Source of the DNA: an uncultured Bacteroidales bacterium
GTDB taxonomy: Bacteria; Bacteroidota; Bacteroidia; Bacteroidales; Barnesiellaceae
DNA length: 50,223 nt
NCBI GenBank assembly: GCA_949298955.1
Contig: CASFYQ010000013.1
Span: 697 to 50,919, forward strand
Reading direction: 5' to 3'
How positions within the stretch are numbered: position 1 is the stretch's first letter; each line of letters begins with the position of its first letter. This document shows positions 1-7,670 of the stretch, piece after piece. The position numbers and the translations under genes are program-made. The notes beneath the pieces were generated by a model. It searched no databases, had not been told where the DNA came from, and worked only from the letters and a program-made list of their open reading frames with translations.

Positions 1-1
1 A

Positions 2-181
2 TACAACGATTTCCTTTTTGTTTGGCATGGGGATCTTCCTCCATATCTATATGAACGAACGGGGAAAAAAAGAAAATTCACTTATCAACAATATGTCCCA
101 ACTATGATATGTGATTGGGGAGATTTCTATTTCAAATACTCTCGTGGAAAGATGGAGATAACCGGGCTGGGGTGCTGGTGA
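2..181 (+). CDS. 3' end of an unidentified gene (partial)
   Basis: Reading from base 2, one frame stays open for 59 codons to a TGA at 179-181; another forward frame that I checked closes early. The translation (starting YNDFLFVWHGD and ending KMEITGLGCW) is rich in aromatic residues and looks like coding sequence. The start lies outside the window. I do not recognise the family. Its A+T-rich composition matches the genes that follow, so it probably belongs to the same accessory block. Confidence is limited because only the C-terminus is visible. Confidence 0.45.
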   Translation, partial: YNDFLFVWHGDLPPYLYERTGKKRKFTYQQYVPTMICDWGDFYFKYSRGKMEITGLGCW

Positions 182-212
182 TAAGAATAGTGTAACCTTA
201 AAATGATACATT

Positions 213-704
213 ATGAAAAGATATATAGCCTTGCTTTTTTTATTTTGTCCGTTACTTGCCTTTTCTCAAATAATGATATGCGAAAAAGCCGACAGTATAA
301 AGATTAAACATTTCTCTTTTGATGTTTATACGGTATGTAACACCCCAAGGCGATTGTTTGACAATCATTTTGAAAAAGGGAAAGGTTCTTATCCCTATTT
401 CCTTAAAAAATTATCCTGTTCAGAAATTCAACAACTCTGTCAGAATCTACTGCAATTAAATGCTCTTCCCGATTCTCTGATAAAAATAAGACCGTATGAT
501 TGTATGAAAAAGACCGTAACAACAAAACAAGGGAATACCGTAGAATTAGATATAGATCCCCTTGATGTAAGAGGAAAAATAGAGATTTACTCGCAGGGTA
601 ACCTTTCAGTAATTTGGTATGACGAAAGATTTGTGGATATGGGAAATAACAGATACTATATGTCGGATAATTTGAAGAGAATGTTGAACTTTTGGTTCGA
701 TTAA
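213..704 (+). CDS. Small secreted hypothetical protein
   Basis: This encodes 163 residues. It starts with a clear signal peptide: MKR, a hydrophobic run (IALLFLFCPLLAF) and a probable signal peptidase I site after AFSQ. The mature part has no motif I recognise. It has scattered cysteines (MICEKAD, VYTVCNT, LSCSEI, YDCMKK), which fits a periplasmic or surface location. It lies 31 bp after the end of the upstream partial gene and upstream of a lipoprotein and the RHS-type gene, and shares their A+T-rich composition. Function is unknown. A plausible but unproven role is an accessory or immunity-like protein of the RHS locus. Confidence 0.65.
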   Translation: MKRYIALLFLFCPLLAFSQIMICEKADSIKIKHFSFDVYTVCNTPRRLFDNHFEKGKGSYPYFLKKLSCSEIQQLCQNLLQLNALPDSLIKIRPYDCMKKTVTTKQGNTVELDIDPLDVRGKIEIYSQGNLSVIWYDERFVDMGNNRYYMSDNLKRMLNFWFD

Positions 705-715
705 TCGGGAAAGTT

Positions 716-835
716 ATGATGCAATATAAAATAAGAGGAGACGGAAATGCGACAGCTTTATTTGAATTTATGAGTCGTTATATAACAAAAGCAATCCAAA
801 CAATATATCACTATAAAGCATTGCCATATTTATAG
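716..835 (+). CDS. Possible 39-aa small ORF
   Basis: An ATG-ATG start at 716 opens 39 codons (MMQYKIRGDGNATALFEFM and onward, ending KALPYL) to a TAG at 833-835. It fills much of the gap between two real genes and has the same A+T-rich character. It has no signal peptide and no motif I know. It may be a genuine small protein, a decayed gene fragment, or chance, and only conservation could tell. Confidence 0.2.
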   Translation: MMQYKIRGDGNATALFEFMSRYITKAIQTIYHYKALPYL

Positions 836-874
836 AACGATTATCAGTATCATATTCAATAAAAGAACATACCT

Positions 875-1495
875 ATGAAGAGCATTCGTTTTTACTTAGT
901 TGTTTTGCCCTTAGTACTCACATGCTGTAACACCCCGGGAGCTAAAAAAGCCGATAATGGAGAGAGCCAAGGGCTGGTGGATACGGTCGATACTGTGCGG
1001 CAGGAGCTGGCATTGGCAGATAGTGATGAACTCATCGAGGTCATGGGTCCGATCGATACCGTCCCGCAAAAACCGTCGTTGGAGGGAATGACGCCGATTG
1101 GCTCCCCTTCGTTTCGTCGAGATACGACAGTCAATGATTATCATATATCGTATGTCGCGCAGGATAATGAAGAAGAGATTATATATTCCAGTGAAGACTA
1201 TTACTTTGTCGGAAGAGAAATTATTATGGATATTAAATATCTCAACGATAGTGTTCTGCATAAAAAGCTAACACGCGATTTCTTTAGTTCTTATATTCCT
1301 AAAGAGGAGATAGAGAAATATTCCATTTATTATTTTTCTTTAGATAGTGTGGGGCACAACGGGAATGTATATTTTTGTCTCAATGTGTGTCAACCCGATA
1401 CAGATATTTGCTATGAATTTCAATTGTCTGTTTCGCGAACAGGAGATATTGAAATAAGAAAGTTAGTGGAGTATTATGAGTCGGACGAGATGTAG
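875..1495 (+). CDS. Hypothetical lipoprotein
   Basis: This encodes 206 residues. The N-terminus MKSIRFYLVVLPLVLTCC is a lipoprotein-type signal with cysteines at positions 17 and 18. The lipobox is imperfect, so which Cys is lipidated is uncertain. After it comes an Asp/Glu/Thr-rich linker (roughly residues 25-90, with repeated DTV and DELIEV elements) typical of extended linkers in Bacteroidota lipoproteins. A more ordered C-terminal part follows (residues 90-206, including YYFVGREIIMDIKYLNDS). No known domain is recognised. It sits 100 bp upstream of the RHS-type gene in the same orientation, so a role at the cell surface beside that protein is plausible but not shown. Confidence 0.6.
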   Translation: MKSIRFYLVVLPLVLTCCNTPGAKKADNGESQGLVDTVDTVRQELALADSDELIEVMGPIDTVPQKPSLEGMTPIGSPSFRRDTTVNDYHISYVAQDNEEEIIYSSEDYYFVGREIIMDIKYLNDSVLHKKLTRDFFSSYIPKEEIEKYSIYYFSLDSVGHNGNVYFCLNVCQPDTDICYEFQLSVSRTGDIEIRKLVEYYESDEM

Positions 1496-1595
1496 ATGTT
1501 GTATTTTTGACCAAGTAATCGGGGAGTACATTATATGTGATAGGAGGAGAGTTTATTTTCAACGATATAAAATGTTTTCATTTAAATAGATAATT

Positions 1596-4481
1596 ATGAG
1601 AATACAATTAAATAAAATATTATGTACAATGTCGTTGGTGATACTGCCTATTATAGGATATGCACAAGATGAGGAAGAGGAGTATTTGGCAAATAAGATG
1701 CCCAATATCAATATAACGTCGCCATTGTCTTCTCAATTCAACAGGTTTGAGTTTTATCCCGTATCTAAAGCAACAGGGGTAGTAGATATAAGCATTCCTT
1801 TATTTTCGATACCTACGCCAGATGGTGGAGAGCTCCCGTTTAGTATAGCTTACCATGCATCGGGAATTAAAGTGGAGGACCCTGTGGGAATTCTTGGTTA
1901 TGGATGGAGTTTATTGCCTGGATTACGAGTCTCTCGAAAGAGTTTCGGGAAAATAGACGAAATGTGTAAACCAGAGGAAATTCCTAGTAATCCATATCTG
2001 ATAGGTTCCGATTCGGTGGCCTACTGGGCCTCACCTACAACAGATTTTGAATGGATGTGGGGTTATGATGGGGAACATGATATATTTACTGTAAATACAT
2101 TGAGTGGAAGTTGTAGCTTTATTATTGAGCCGAAAAATGATGGTTTCGGAGTTCGTCAGATTAAACAATCGCCAATGCGTATAGAAGTCATAGGGTTAAA
2201 ACATAGACCTGTTGTAGGGTTCAAAGTGACCGACTCAAATGGTGTGGTATATTGGTATGGTGACAAGTTAAACGAACCTAGATCTTTTGTGGTTGTTTCG
2301 AATACGGAGAATCCCTTGGACATTGCTTATGTATTACGAGAAATAACTTATCCGACGGGGCAGACTATACAGTTTAATTATAAGCCGATATCCATAAAAT
2401 CGTTTGCTCGATATTCTAACGCATCGTTTGTTCGTGCTGAACTTAATTATCCTTTAATATTTGAACTTCGAGAAGAGTTTCAGTATAGCGATAATAATCA
2501 AACAAGCTTTGACAAAGGTTTGACATCAATAGATTTTCCTTTGGGGAGAGTGGAATTTGTTTATAATGATAATCCATCAAGATCAGAGATGCTGGAACAA
2601 ATACGCGTCCTTAATGAGGATTCGGCTGTTATTCGACGTGTCGATTTTTATTCGGATTTAACAAAAAATTTGCTGGACTCTGTGTCAATAAGTGAAGAAG
2701 AGACGTATCGATTTGTTTATAATTCTCAATCTTTTGAGAATGTATATGCACAAGATAAGTTTGGTTATTATACGGGGGAAATAAATGCAGGGATTCACAA
2801 TTTACTGCCTCGTACCATAGTAGAACAATTGGATAGTGTACAGAGTGTTAATTGTGGCGATGGCCTTTCCGATGAAGAGGCAATGCACGCAAATATCTTG
2901 GAAAAAATTGTTTATCCAACGGGTGGATATACAATTTTTGAGTATGAGATGAATCGTGCATTGAATGTGTCGGAAACAACAGGTGATTCAACCGATATTA
3001 CTTGTGGATTACGAATTAAGCGGTTGAAACAGTATGACCCGGTAGCAGGAGATACAATAACCAAGAGTTATAAGTATGGGGAAAACGAATCGGGATATGG
3101 GAATATTATCGTAAACACATCGGATTGGGGATATGTTTCGGAAAGGGTCCGAAAAGTGATAAATATTGAAGATCCAATTGAAAACCCGGTAGATCCAGGG
3201 AGCCGACCTCTATGGGACGCTTATTGGGTAATTGTGGGTGAGAAAAATGCAAATATTACTACTCTTAGTGATAATTGTATAATATGGTATGATGAAGTGA
3301 CGGAATATACGGGTACAGGAGGTAAGATTGTCGAGCGATATGATTACATGAATGATCAGGCAAATGCTTCTAACGGTAAGGCTGTCCTTTGGAGTGCTTT
3401 GGTCGATTCTCCGCATTTGATAGAGCGACAGATATACAATGATAATCAAACCATACAGGAACATACAATTTATAAGTATGCTGAAAACAACGGGTATATA
3501 CAAGGGATTCAAGTGAATACGAAAACCCTGTTTGTGGGCTTGTCGGGGCTATGTGGGAGTGGGTATAATTCGTATTGCTTTTCAAAGTCTGCTTTTACCG
3601 ATATATTTAAACCGGAAGTAATTTATGAAAATACATCTTCTTTGCAAGATATAGATTATGAGGTGATTACATATCCGATTTATATAGGGCTACAACGATT
3701 GGACTGGATGGTAAACAGACGTTATGATGACGCAGGGAATGTGGCTTTTGAAACGACTGAGTTATATACATATGGTGATAATGACCGGTTGTTTAATTTA
3801 AGAGAGAAAAAAGTGTATACCAGTGCAGGGGATAGTATTGCGTCGAGATATTTCTATTCTTCTGACGATTATGCCGGATATTCACAGGCCGTACGGGTCG
3901 CGATGGAAACTGGTAATTGCATTGCATCGCCTATTGTGCGAGAATATGTAAAGTATAAAGGGGATATCGAATATGATAAAATTTATACTGAACAAATCTT
4001 GTACGATGTGGTAAATAATGATACTGCTATTGTGCGTCCTGTATCCCATTATTATCGAGATGGGAATAGTAATGAGTTTGAAAAACGGGCAGATTATACT
4101 TATTACAATTCAGGAAAATTAAAATCAAAGATCGGATTGGATAATTTAACAACAATTTATTTGTGGGGGTATCATTATCAATATCCTGTGGCAGAGATTA
4201 AAAATGCTACATGGGAACAAGTTGCAGATATCATAGGTGATGCGGAAGCTTTTGCTGCCGCAGAAATTCCCAATGAAGTATTGTTGAATCGCTTGCGTGC
4301 AGAACTGCCATCAGCTCAGGTTTTTAGTTATACATATAAGCCGATGGTGGGGATAATTTCGTCGACCGATCCTCGTGGGCATACAACGTATTATGAATAT
4401 GATGATGTGGGTCGGTTGGTTTGTGTAAAGGAGGGTGATAAAGTAACGAAGATGTATAAGTATCACTACCGAAAAGAATAA
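1596..4481 (+). CDS. Secreted RHS/YD-repeat protein
   Basis: This encodes 961 residues with a signal peptide (cleavage probably after IIGYAQ). An N-terminal segment such as ATGVVDISIPLFSI, then PFSIAYHASGIKV and GYGWSLLPG, is the hallmark of the Bacteroidota RHS family. It is followed by a long beta-rich body with many tyrosine-containing strands. The C-terminus carries a recognisable YD repeat (residues about 930-950: DPRGHTTYYEYDDVGRL) and stops soon after at YKYHYRKE. There is no RHS core with a following toxin module. Short endings like this are common in family members annotated only as RHS repeat proteins. Members form a beta-cocoon shell on or outside the cell. The next gene starts 4 bp after the stop and is probably co-transcribed. 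Whether it is a toxin carrier, adhesin or decayed piece of a larger RHS protein cannot be told. Confidence 0.8.
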   Translation: MRIQLNKILCTMSLVILPIIGYAQDEEEEYLANKMPNINITSPLSSQFNRFEFYPVSKATGVVDISIPLFSIPTPDGGELPFSIAYHASGIKVEDPVGILGYGWSLLPGLRVSRKSFGKIDEMCKPEEIPSNPYLIGSDSVAYWASPTTDFEWMWGYDGEHDIFTVNTLSGSCSFIIEPKNDGFGVRQIKQSPMRIEVIGLKHRPVVGFKVTDSNGVVYWYGDKLNEPRSFVVVSNTENPLDIAYVLREITYPTGQTIQFNYKPISIKSFARYSNASFVRAELNYPLIFELREEFQYSDNNQTSFDKGLTSIDFPLGRVEFVYNDNPSRSEMLEQIRVLNEDSAVIRRVDFYSDLTKNLLDSVSISEEETYRFVYNSQSFENVYAQDKFGYYTGEINAGIHNLLPRTIVEQLDSVQSVNCGDGLSDEEAMHANILEKIVYPTGGYTIFEYEMNRALNVSETTGDSTDITCGLRIKRLKQYDPVAGDTITKSYKYGENESGYGNIIVNTSDWGYVSERVRKVINIEDPIENPVDPGSRPLWDAYWVIVGEKNANITTLSDNCIIWYDEVTEYTGTGGKIVERYDYMNDQANASNGKAVLWSALVDSPHLIERQIYNDNQTIQEHTIYKYAENNGYIQGIQVNTKTLFVGLSGLCGSGYNSYCFSKSAFTDIFKPEVIYENTSSLQDIDYEVITYPIYIGLQRLDWMVNRRYDDAGNVAFETTELYTYGDNDRLFNLREKKVYTSAGDSIASRYFYSSDDYAGYSQAVRVAMETGNCIASPIVREYVKYKGDIEYDKIYTEQILYDVVNNDTAIVRPVSHYYRDGNSNEFEKRADYTYYNSGKLKSKIGLDNLTTIYLWGYHYQYPVAEIKNATWEQVADIIGDAEAFAAAEIPNEVLLNRLRAELPSAQVFSYTYKPMVGIISSTDPRGHTTYYEYDDVGRLVCVKEGDKVTKMYKYHYRKE

Positions 4482-4485
4482 AAAG

Positions 4486-5544
4486 ATGAGTCTAATAAAA
4501 TTAAGGGCTATGATTATGAGAATATTATTGCTTGTGGCTGGCATTGTGTATATGCAATCTCTTTCGGCGGTTGTCTTGACCGTTGACAGTAATTGTTTGG
4601 AAGCAGACCAGGCATTTGTCAAGGCTCAAGTAGAATATAAAGATCCGGGAAAGGCCGGGAGAGACTGTCAGTGGGATTTTCGAAAGTTACAGATTCTTTC
4701 AGAAGAAATTCCAGTAGAATATTTTATACCCGATAGTTCCTGCGTGGATATTATTTGCAAGCATGAGAGGCATAATCGTGTCTATTATAAACAAGCAAAT
4801 GATAGTTTGTGGTGTGTAGGGCATGAAAATGCACATTCTTATGTCGATTATTCCACTCCCTCTCTTTTGCTGTGCTATCCTTTTGCTTATGGCGATTCTT
4901 TGGCGAGTTGTTTCGAAGGGGCCGGCCGGTATGGGCAGCGTATACCACTTTGGGTTAAAGGAATAACGAGGGTTGTGGCTGATGCAGAAGGCACATTGAT
5001 GCTCCCGGGAGAGACTTTTGAATCGGCTTTGCGAGTCCATACAACTCGGCGGTATATGAGGATATGTGACGATAGCATGTCGATACGTGTTGATACATAT
5101 GCTTGGTATGTTCCGCAGAATCGTTATCCGGTGTTTGAGAGTGAGATTTCTACAATGCAAAGCATTCAATCAGATACCATTCTTTCGGCTCTCTCTTTTT
5201 ATTATCCACCCGATTATCTTTCGGCTGGGAATAATAACAGTAATAGAGACGTGTCGTTTGAGGAACAAGAAGCAATGATTGATGAGATATTTACAGACGC
5301 AGAGTATTTGCCTAATCCGGTGGAGAGTGATTTGACAATAAAATATAACTTGACACGATCGGCTTCGGTATGGTTTTCTTTACATAGTAGTGGTGGAATT
5401 TGTTTAAGGCAGACTCAAAAATATGAAGAAAGAGAAGGGGCACATTCGGCGTTGATTCCTATGTCGGGATTAATGCCAGGCGTATATACATTGTATGTTC
5501 ATGTTGATAATTTAATTCTTTCAGTAAATATTATTAAGGTATGA
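4486..5544 (+). CDS. Putative T9SS-sorted secreted protein
   Basis: Length is 352 residues from the first ATG. In-frame ATGs at 4510 and 4516 are alternatives, and the one at 4516 gives the most compact signal peptide (MRILLLVAGIVYMQSLSA). The mid-region has Cys-containing strands and no family I know. The last 80 residues look like a T9SS type A sorting domain: YLPNPVESDLTIKYNL, then a strand with the GGICLRQT turn, then SGLMPGVYTLYV and a closing beta strand NIIKV. Such domains are recognised by the type IX translocon and processed by the sortase PorU, which is encoded at 23,910-27,344. The gene begins 4 bp after the RHS-type gene, so the two are likely one operon and may act together at the surface. 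Confidence 0.65.
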   Translation: MSLIKLRAMIMRILLLVAGIVYMQSLSAVVLTVDSNCLEADQAFVKAQVEYKDPGKAGRDCQWDFRKLQILSEEIPVEYFIPDSSCVDIICKHERHNRVYYKQANDSLWCVGHENAHSYVDYSTPSLLLCYPFAYGDSLASCFEGAGRYGQRIPLWVKGITRVVADAEGTLMLPGETFESALRVHTTRRYMRICDDSMSIRVDTYAWYVPQNRYPVFESEISTMQSIQSDTILSALSFYYPPDYLSAGNNNSNRDVSFEEQEAMIDEIFTDAEYLPNPVESDLTIKYNLTRSASVWFSLHSSGGICLRQTQKYEEREGAHSALIPMSGLMPGVYTLYVHVDNLILSVNIIKV

Positions 5545-5562
5545 TGCTATTTTTATAAAAAC

Positions 5563-5594
5563 TTTCGTCGAACCCGAAATTTGTATTATATTTG
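5563..5594 (+). promoter_or_regulatory. Promoter of tRNA-Ser
   Basis: The -7 box TATATTTG (5587-5594) matches the Bacteroidota consensus TAnnTTTG exactly. A TTTC at 5563-5566 stands for the -33 TTTG with a 20-bp spacer. Transcription would start near 5600, about 20 nt before the mature tRNA. Confidence 0.65.
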
Positions 5595-5620
5595 CACCGC
5601 TTTCAAGGAAACAACCCTAT

Positions 5621-5708
5621 GGAGTGATGCTCGAGTGGTTGAAGAGGCACGCCTGGAAAGCGTGTATACGTCAAAAGCGTATCGGGGGTTCGAATCCCCC
5701 TCACTCCG
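5621..5708 (+). tRNA. tRNA-Ser (anticodon GGA)
   Basis: The acceptor stem GGAGTGA (5621-5627) pairs with TCACTCC (5701-5707), with G5708 as discriminator. The anticodon stem CACGC/GCGTG encloses a loop with GGA at 5655-5657. The T arm is GGGGG-TTCGAAT-CCCCC. A long variable arm between 5665 and 5684 is expected for a class II serine tRNA. CCA is not encoded. The length is 88 nt. It reads UCC/UCU serine codons. Confidence 0.95.
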
Positions 5709-5711
5709 CGG

Positions 5712-5745
5712 AAAAGCCGTTGCGATGTTGTCGCAGCGGCTTTTT
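5712..5745 (+). terminator. Intrinsic terminator of tRNA-Ser
   Basis: AAAAGCCG and CGGCTTTTT form the base of a hairpin with an inner TGCGA/TCGCA stem, ending in a T run. It starts 3 nt after the tRNA. Confidence 0.75.
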
Positions 5746-5772
5746 ACTTTTCTTTCGCCCCGGGGCTCGGTC

Positions 5773-5930
5773 ATTCCGCACTCGATGCGGAATACTGCCC
5801 CGGGAGGCATACGTCATTCCAGCCTCGACTTGGAGGCCGGGAAGGGTACTCGGACACTGTCCCATTCAGGGCGCACGAGCCGTACGCTCCTACATGAGCC
5901 GTGCCCCGCATCGAGTGCGGAGTGGCACGG
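5773..5930. repeat. Cluster of REP-like hairpins
   Basis: Three palindromes lie in 160 bp. 5773-5793 is ATTCCGCA-CTCGA-TGCGGAAT. 5816-5843 is an ATTCC-GCCTC type stem pairing with GAGGC-GGGAA. 5899-5930 has an outer CCGTGCC/GGCACGG stem around CCGCA-TCGAG-TGCGG. The first and third share the core CCGCA/TGCGG with complementary loops. No protein-coding signal is seen. They look like repetitive extragenic palindromes and may also end transcription or stabilise RNA. Confidence 0.5.
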
Positions 5931-5934
5931 TATG

Positions 5935-5973
5935 TTTTTATTTGTTTCGGCTCTCACCTCTCATTGCCTTTTG
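5935..5973 (+). repeat. Truncated copy of the 68-bp promoter repeat (copy D)
   Basis: This matches the right half of the repeat at 5988-6055 (ATTTGTTTC-GGCTCTCACC-TCTCATT and onward). Its left half is missing where the REP-like hairpin at 5899-5930 ends. The -7 position has degenerated to TGCCTTTTG. Its right end lies 82 bp before that of the next copy. Confidence 0.6.
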
Positions 5974-5987
5974 ATGAGGCTGGTTGC

Positions 5988-6055
5988 GGTTCGGCAGAAT
6001 CTAATTTGAAAATTTCATTTTCATTTGTTTCTGCTCTCTCCTTTCATTACCTTTG
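5988..6055 (+). promoter_or_regulatory. 68-bp promoter-bearing repeat (copy C), upstream of the DUF4250 gene
   Basis: This full-length copy begins GGTTCGGCA and ends in the -7 box TACCTTTG (6048-6055). A TTTG at the repeat's internal CATTTG supplies the -33 element 20 bp upstream. It is clearly homologous to the copies at 37116-37183 and 37199-37266, with all three exactly 68 bp long. It ends 26 bp before the DUF4250 start codon and so is the likely promoter of that gene. Confidence 0.75.
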
Positions 6056-6081
6056 TCCCCCGAAAGAAAGGTTTACAGATT

Positions 6082-6261
6082 ATGAACAGTTTACCCGAGG
6101 ATCCGATGATTCTTTTTTCGTATATCAATACGAAATTGCGCGACAATTACGCGTCGCTCGATGCGTTGTGCGACGACATGCACATCTGCAAGGCCGACTT
6201 GGTGGACAAGTTGGGCAGCGTAGGGTTTGAATATAACCCCGTCGAGAATAAATTTTGGTAA
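6082..6261 (+). CDS. DUF4250 family small protein
   Basis: This encodes 59 residues from the ATG at 6082 (MNSLPEDPMILFSYINTKL). I chose this start because an upstream in-frame start would lie inside the promoter repeat, and because the family begins with this LPxDPM(I/L)L motif. The features LRDNYASLDALCDDM and a C-terminus FEYNPVENKFW agree with DUF4250, a family of about 60 residues. The mid-part looks like a small helical, possibly HTH-like fold. The molecular function is unknown. The gene is isolated: the 68-bp repeat drives it and a strong terminator follows. Confidence 0.75.
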   Translation: MNSLPEDPMILFSYINTKLRDNYASLDALCDDMHICKADLVDKLGSVGFEYNPVENKFW

Positions 6262-6325
6262 TCGGCGGCGTCGGCTTTCCCTGTTTCGGGGGAGTGCTGC
6301 AAGGTTGCTTATTGTCGCTTTTTGA

Positions 6326-6358
6326 TTTCGGCCCGGGACCCGGAGCCGAATTTTTTTT
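6326..6358 (+). terminator. Intrinsic terminator after the DUF4250 gene
   Basis: TTCGGC pairs with GCCGAA around an inner CCGGG-AC-CCGG stem and is followed by a run of T. The rest of 6262-6667 holds only this terminator and the next promoter and leader. Confidence 0.75.
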
Positions 6359-6537
6359 ATCCATTCAAAATTTGAGTCCGGTGTCTCCCGGCGAGCCGGT
6401 GGGCGAGAGTCTCTCTCGATTTTACAAAGGGGCTACAAGTGGATTAAATTTTCGTTTCCTTTCGAACTTTTGCTTGTGATATTGCTTTTTCTTTCGATTT
6501 TTTCTCTTTCGAAGCTGATAAAGAAAAATAAAATCTC

Positions 6538-6545
6538 TATATTTG
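6538..6545 (+). promoter_or_regulatory. -7 promoter box of the HAD/glpQ operon
   Basis: TATATTTG, followed by CATAAC, matches the TAnnTTTG consensus exactly. No good -33 TTTG is seen at the expected distance. It leaves a leader of about 115 nt that contains G+C-rich complementary segments (GGCCG, GCCGG, GGCCGG), so some folding is expected. I see no known riboswitch there. Confidence 0.55.
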
Positions 6546-6667
6546 CATAACAAGCATACAGGCTACGGGCCGACTGTGCCGGCGATAGGCCGGAAGGTTT
6601 TCCGCAGAGTTTCTCGAAACACCGTTGCCGATTAAGTTCAACTCATTATGCACATAAAAAGAAAAGT

Positions 6668-7636
6668 ATGAAGCAGAAGTTTCTTTTCCCGTTGGCGTTA
6701 ACCCGGGTAGCCCTGGCGGCGATTGCCCTGTGGAGCCTCTTGTCGGTTGCGCCTCTCTGTGCCCAAAGCTATCGTCCTATCGCCACCTGGCCTGCCGAGA
6801 CGAATGAGCGCATAGAGGCATTTTTGCAAACGACTCTCACGATTACCGACCGCAAGGTGGCGGTGTTCGACTGCGACGGCACCGTTTTCGGGCAGGCGCC
6901 TTACTATCTGGCCGACGAGGCTCTTTATGCCTATGCGCAGGCCAACTATCGGGGGCGCAATGACAAGCTGGCCCGGCAAAAGATGGCTATTCTCGACCGT
7001 ATGGTGAAAGATGGCAACAACGTGGGCAAACCCTATGTCGAGGATCGGGTGCATTTCCTGGCCGGTATGACGCCCGAGGAGATTGCCACTCTCGGCTACG
7101 ATTGCTATATGCGTTCCTACAAGGGGAAGATGTATCCCGAGATGAAGGCGCTTATCGCCAACTTGAAAGCGTTTGGCTTTGAGGTGTGGATACTGACGGC
7201 TTCGCCCGAATTTCTGTATCAGCGTTTCGTCGCCGACGAGCTGGGTATACCCGTGACTCATGTGTTGGGGGTGAAGGGGGTTGTGAAGAATGGCGTGATG
7301 TCCGACGAAATTATCATGCCAATCCCTCAGGACGACGGCAAGGCGCAGGTGATTCCTACCTATATCAAGGCGGTGCCTCTTATTGTGGGGGGTAACAGTC
7401 GGGGCGATATGGATATGCTCAACGAGTCGCGCGGGTTGAAGATTGTGGTCAACCCCGACGATGTGACGGTGCGGGGCGAAGCCGACGGTCCCATGAACGG
7501 TCACACCGTGAAATCGTATTGGGAACAGGAGGGGGCTATCATCGTGCGTTGCAACGATGTGCGTGATGCGCGGGTCGATTTTGAGACGGAGCATTTCAAA
7601 ATCAGAACCAATTCCGAGAATCCCGTTGATAAATGA
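6668..7636 (+). CDS. Secreted HAD-superfamily phosphatase
   Basis: This encodes 322 residues with an N-terminal signal peptide (hydrophobic to about residue 30, cleavage near APLCAQ). HAD motifs are complete: motif I FDCDGT with the nucleophile Asp, motif II LTAS (WILTASPEF), and motif III GGNSRGDMDML carrying the acidic pair. The arrangement resembles the phosphoserine-phosphatase-like branch that acts on small phosphate esters. Export suggests a periplasmic or outer-membrane phosphatase that releases phosphate from organic esters. It is followed 34 bp later by a secreted glycerophosphodiester phosphodiesterase, whose glycerol phosphate product could be a substrate (inference). No terminator separates them, so they are probably one operon from the promoter at 6538. 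Confidence 0.8.
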   Translation: MKQKFLFPLALTRVALAAIALWSLLSVAPLCAQSYRPIATWPAETNERIEAFLQTTLTITDRKVAVFDCDGTVFGQAPYYLADEALYAYAQANYRGRNDKLARQKMAILDRMVKDGNNVGKPYVEDRVHFLAGMTPEEIATLGYDCYMRSYKGKMYPEMKALIANLKAFGFEVWILTASPEFLYQRFVADELGIPVTHVLGVKGVVKNGVMSDEIIMPIPQDDGKAQVIPTYIKAVPLIVGGNSRGDMDMLNESRGLKIVVNPDDVTVRGEADGPMNGHTVKSYWEQEGAIIVRCNDVRDARVDFETEHFKIRTNSENPVDK

Positions 7637-7670
7637 TTGTGATAAAAACTATATAAAAAACGTGATGACT

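Noticed and set aside
5581..6009. Plus-strand frames crossing tRNA-Ser
   Set aside because: They translate the tRNA, its terminator and palindromes, so they cannot be genuine proteins.
6546..6667. Riboswitch in the HAD operon leader
   Set aside because: G+C-rich complementary segments exist, but no cobalamin, TPP, SAM or other known aptamer core is visible.
6698..7594. Minus-strand frame opposite the HAD phosphatase
   Set aside because: The plus strand has a complete signal peptide and HAD motifs, so this frame is a shadow.
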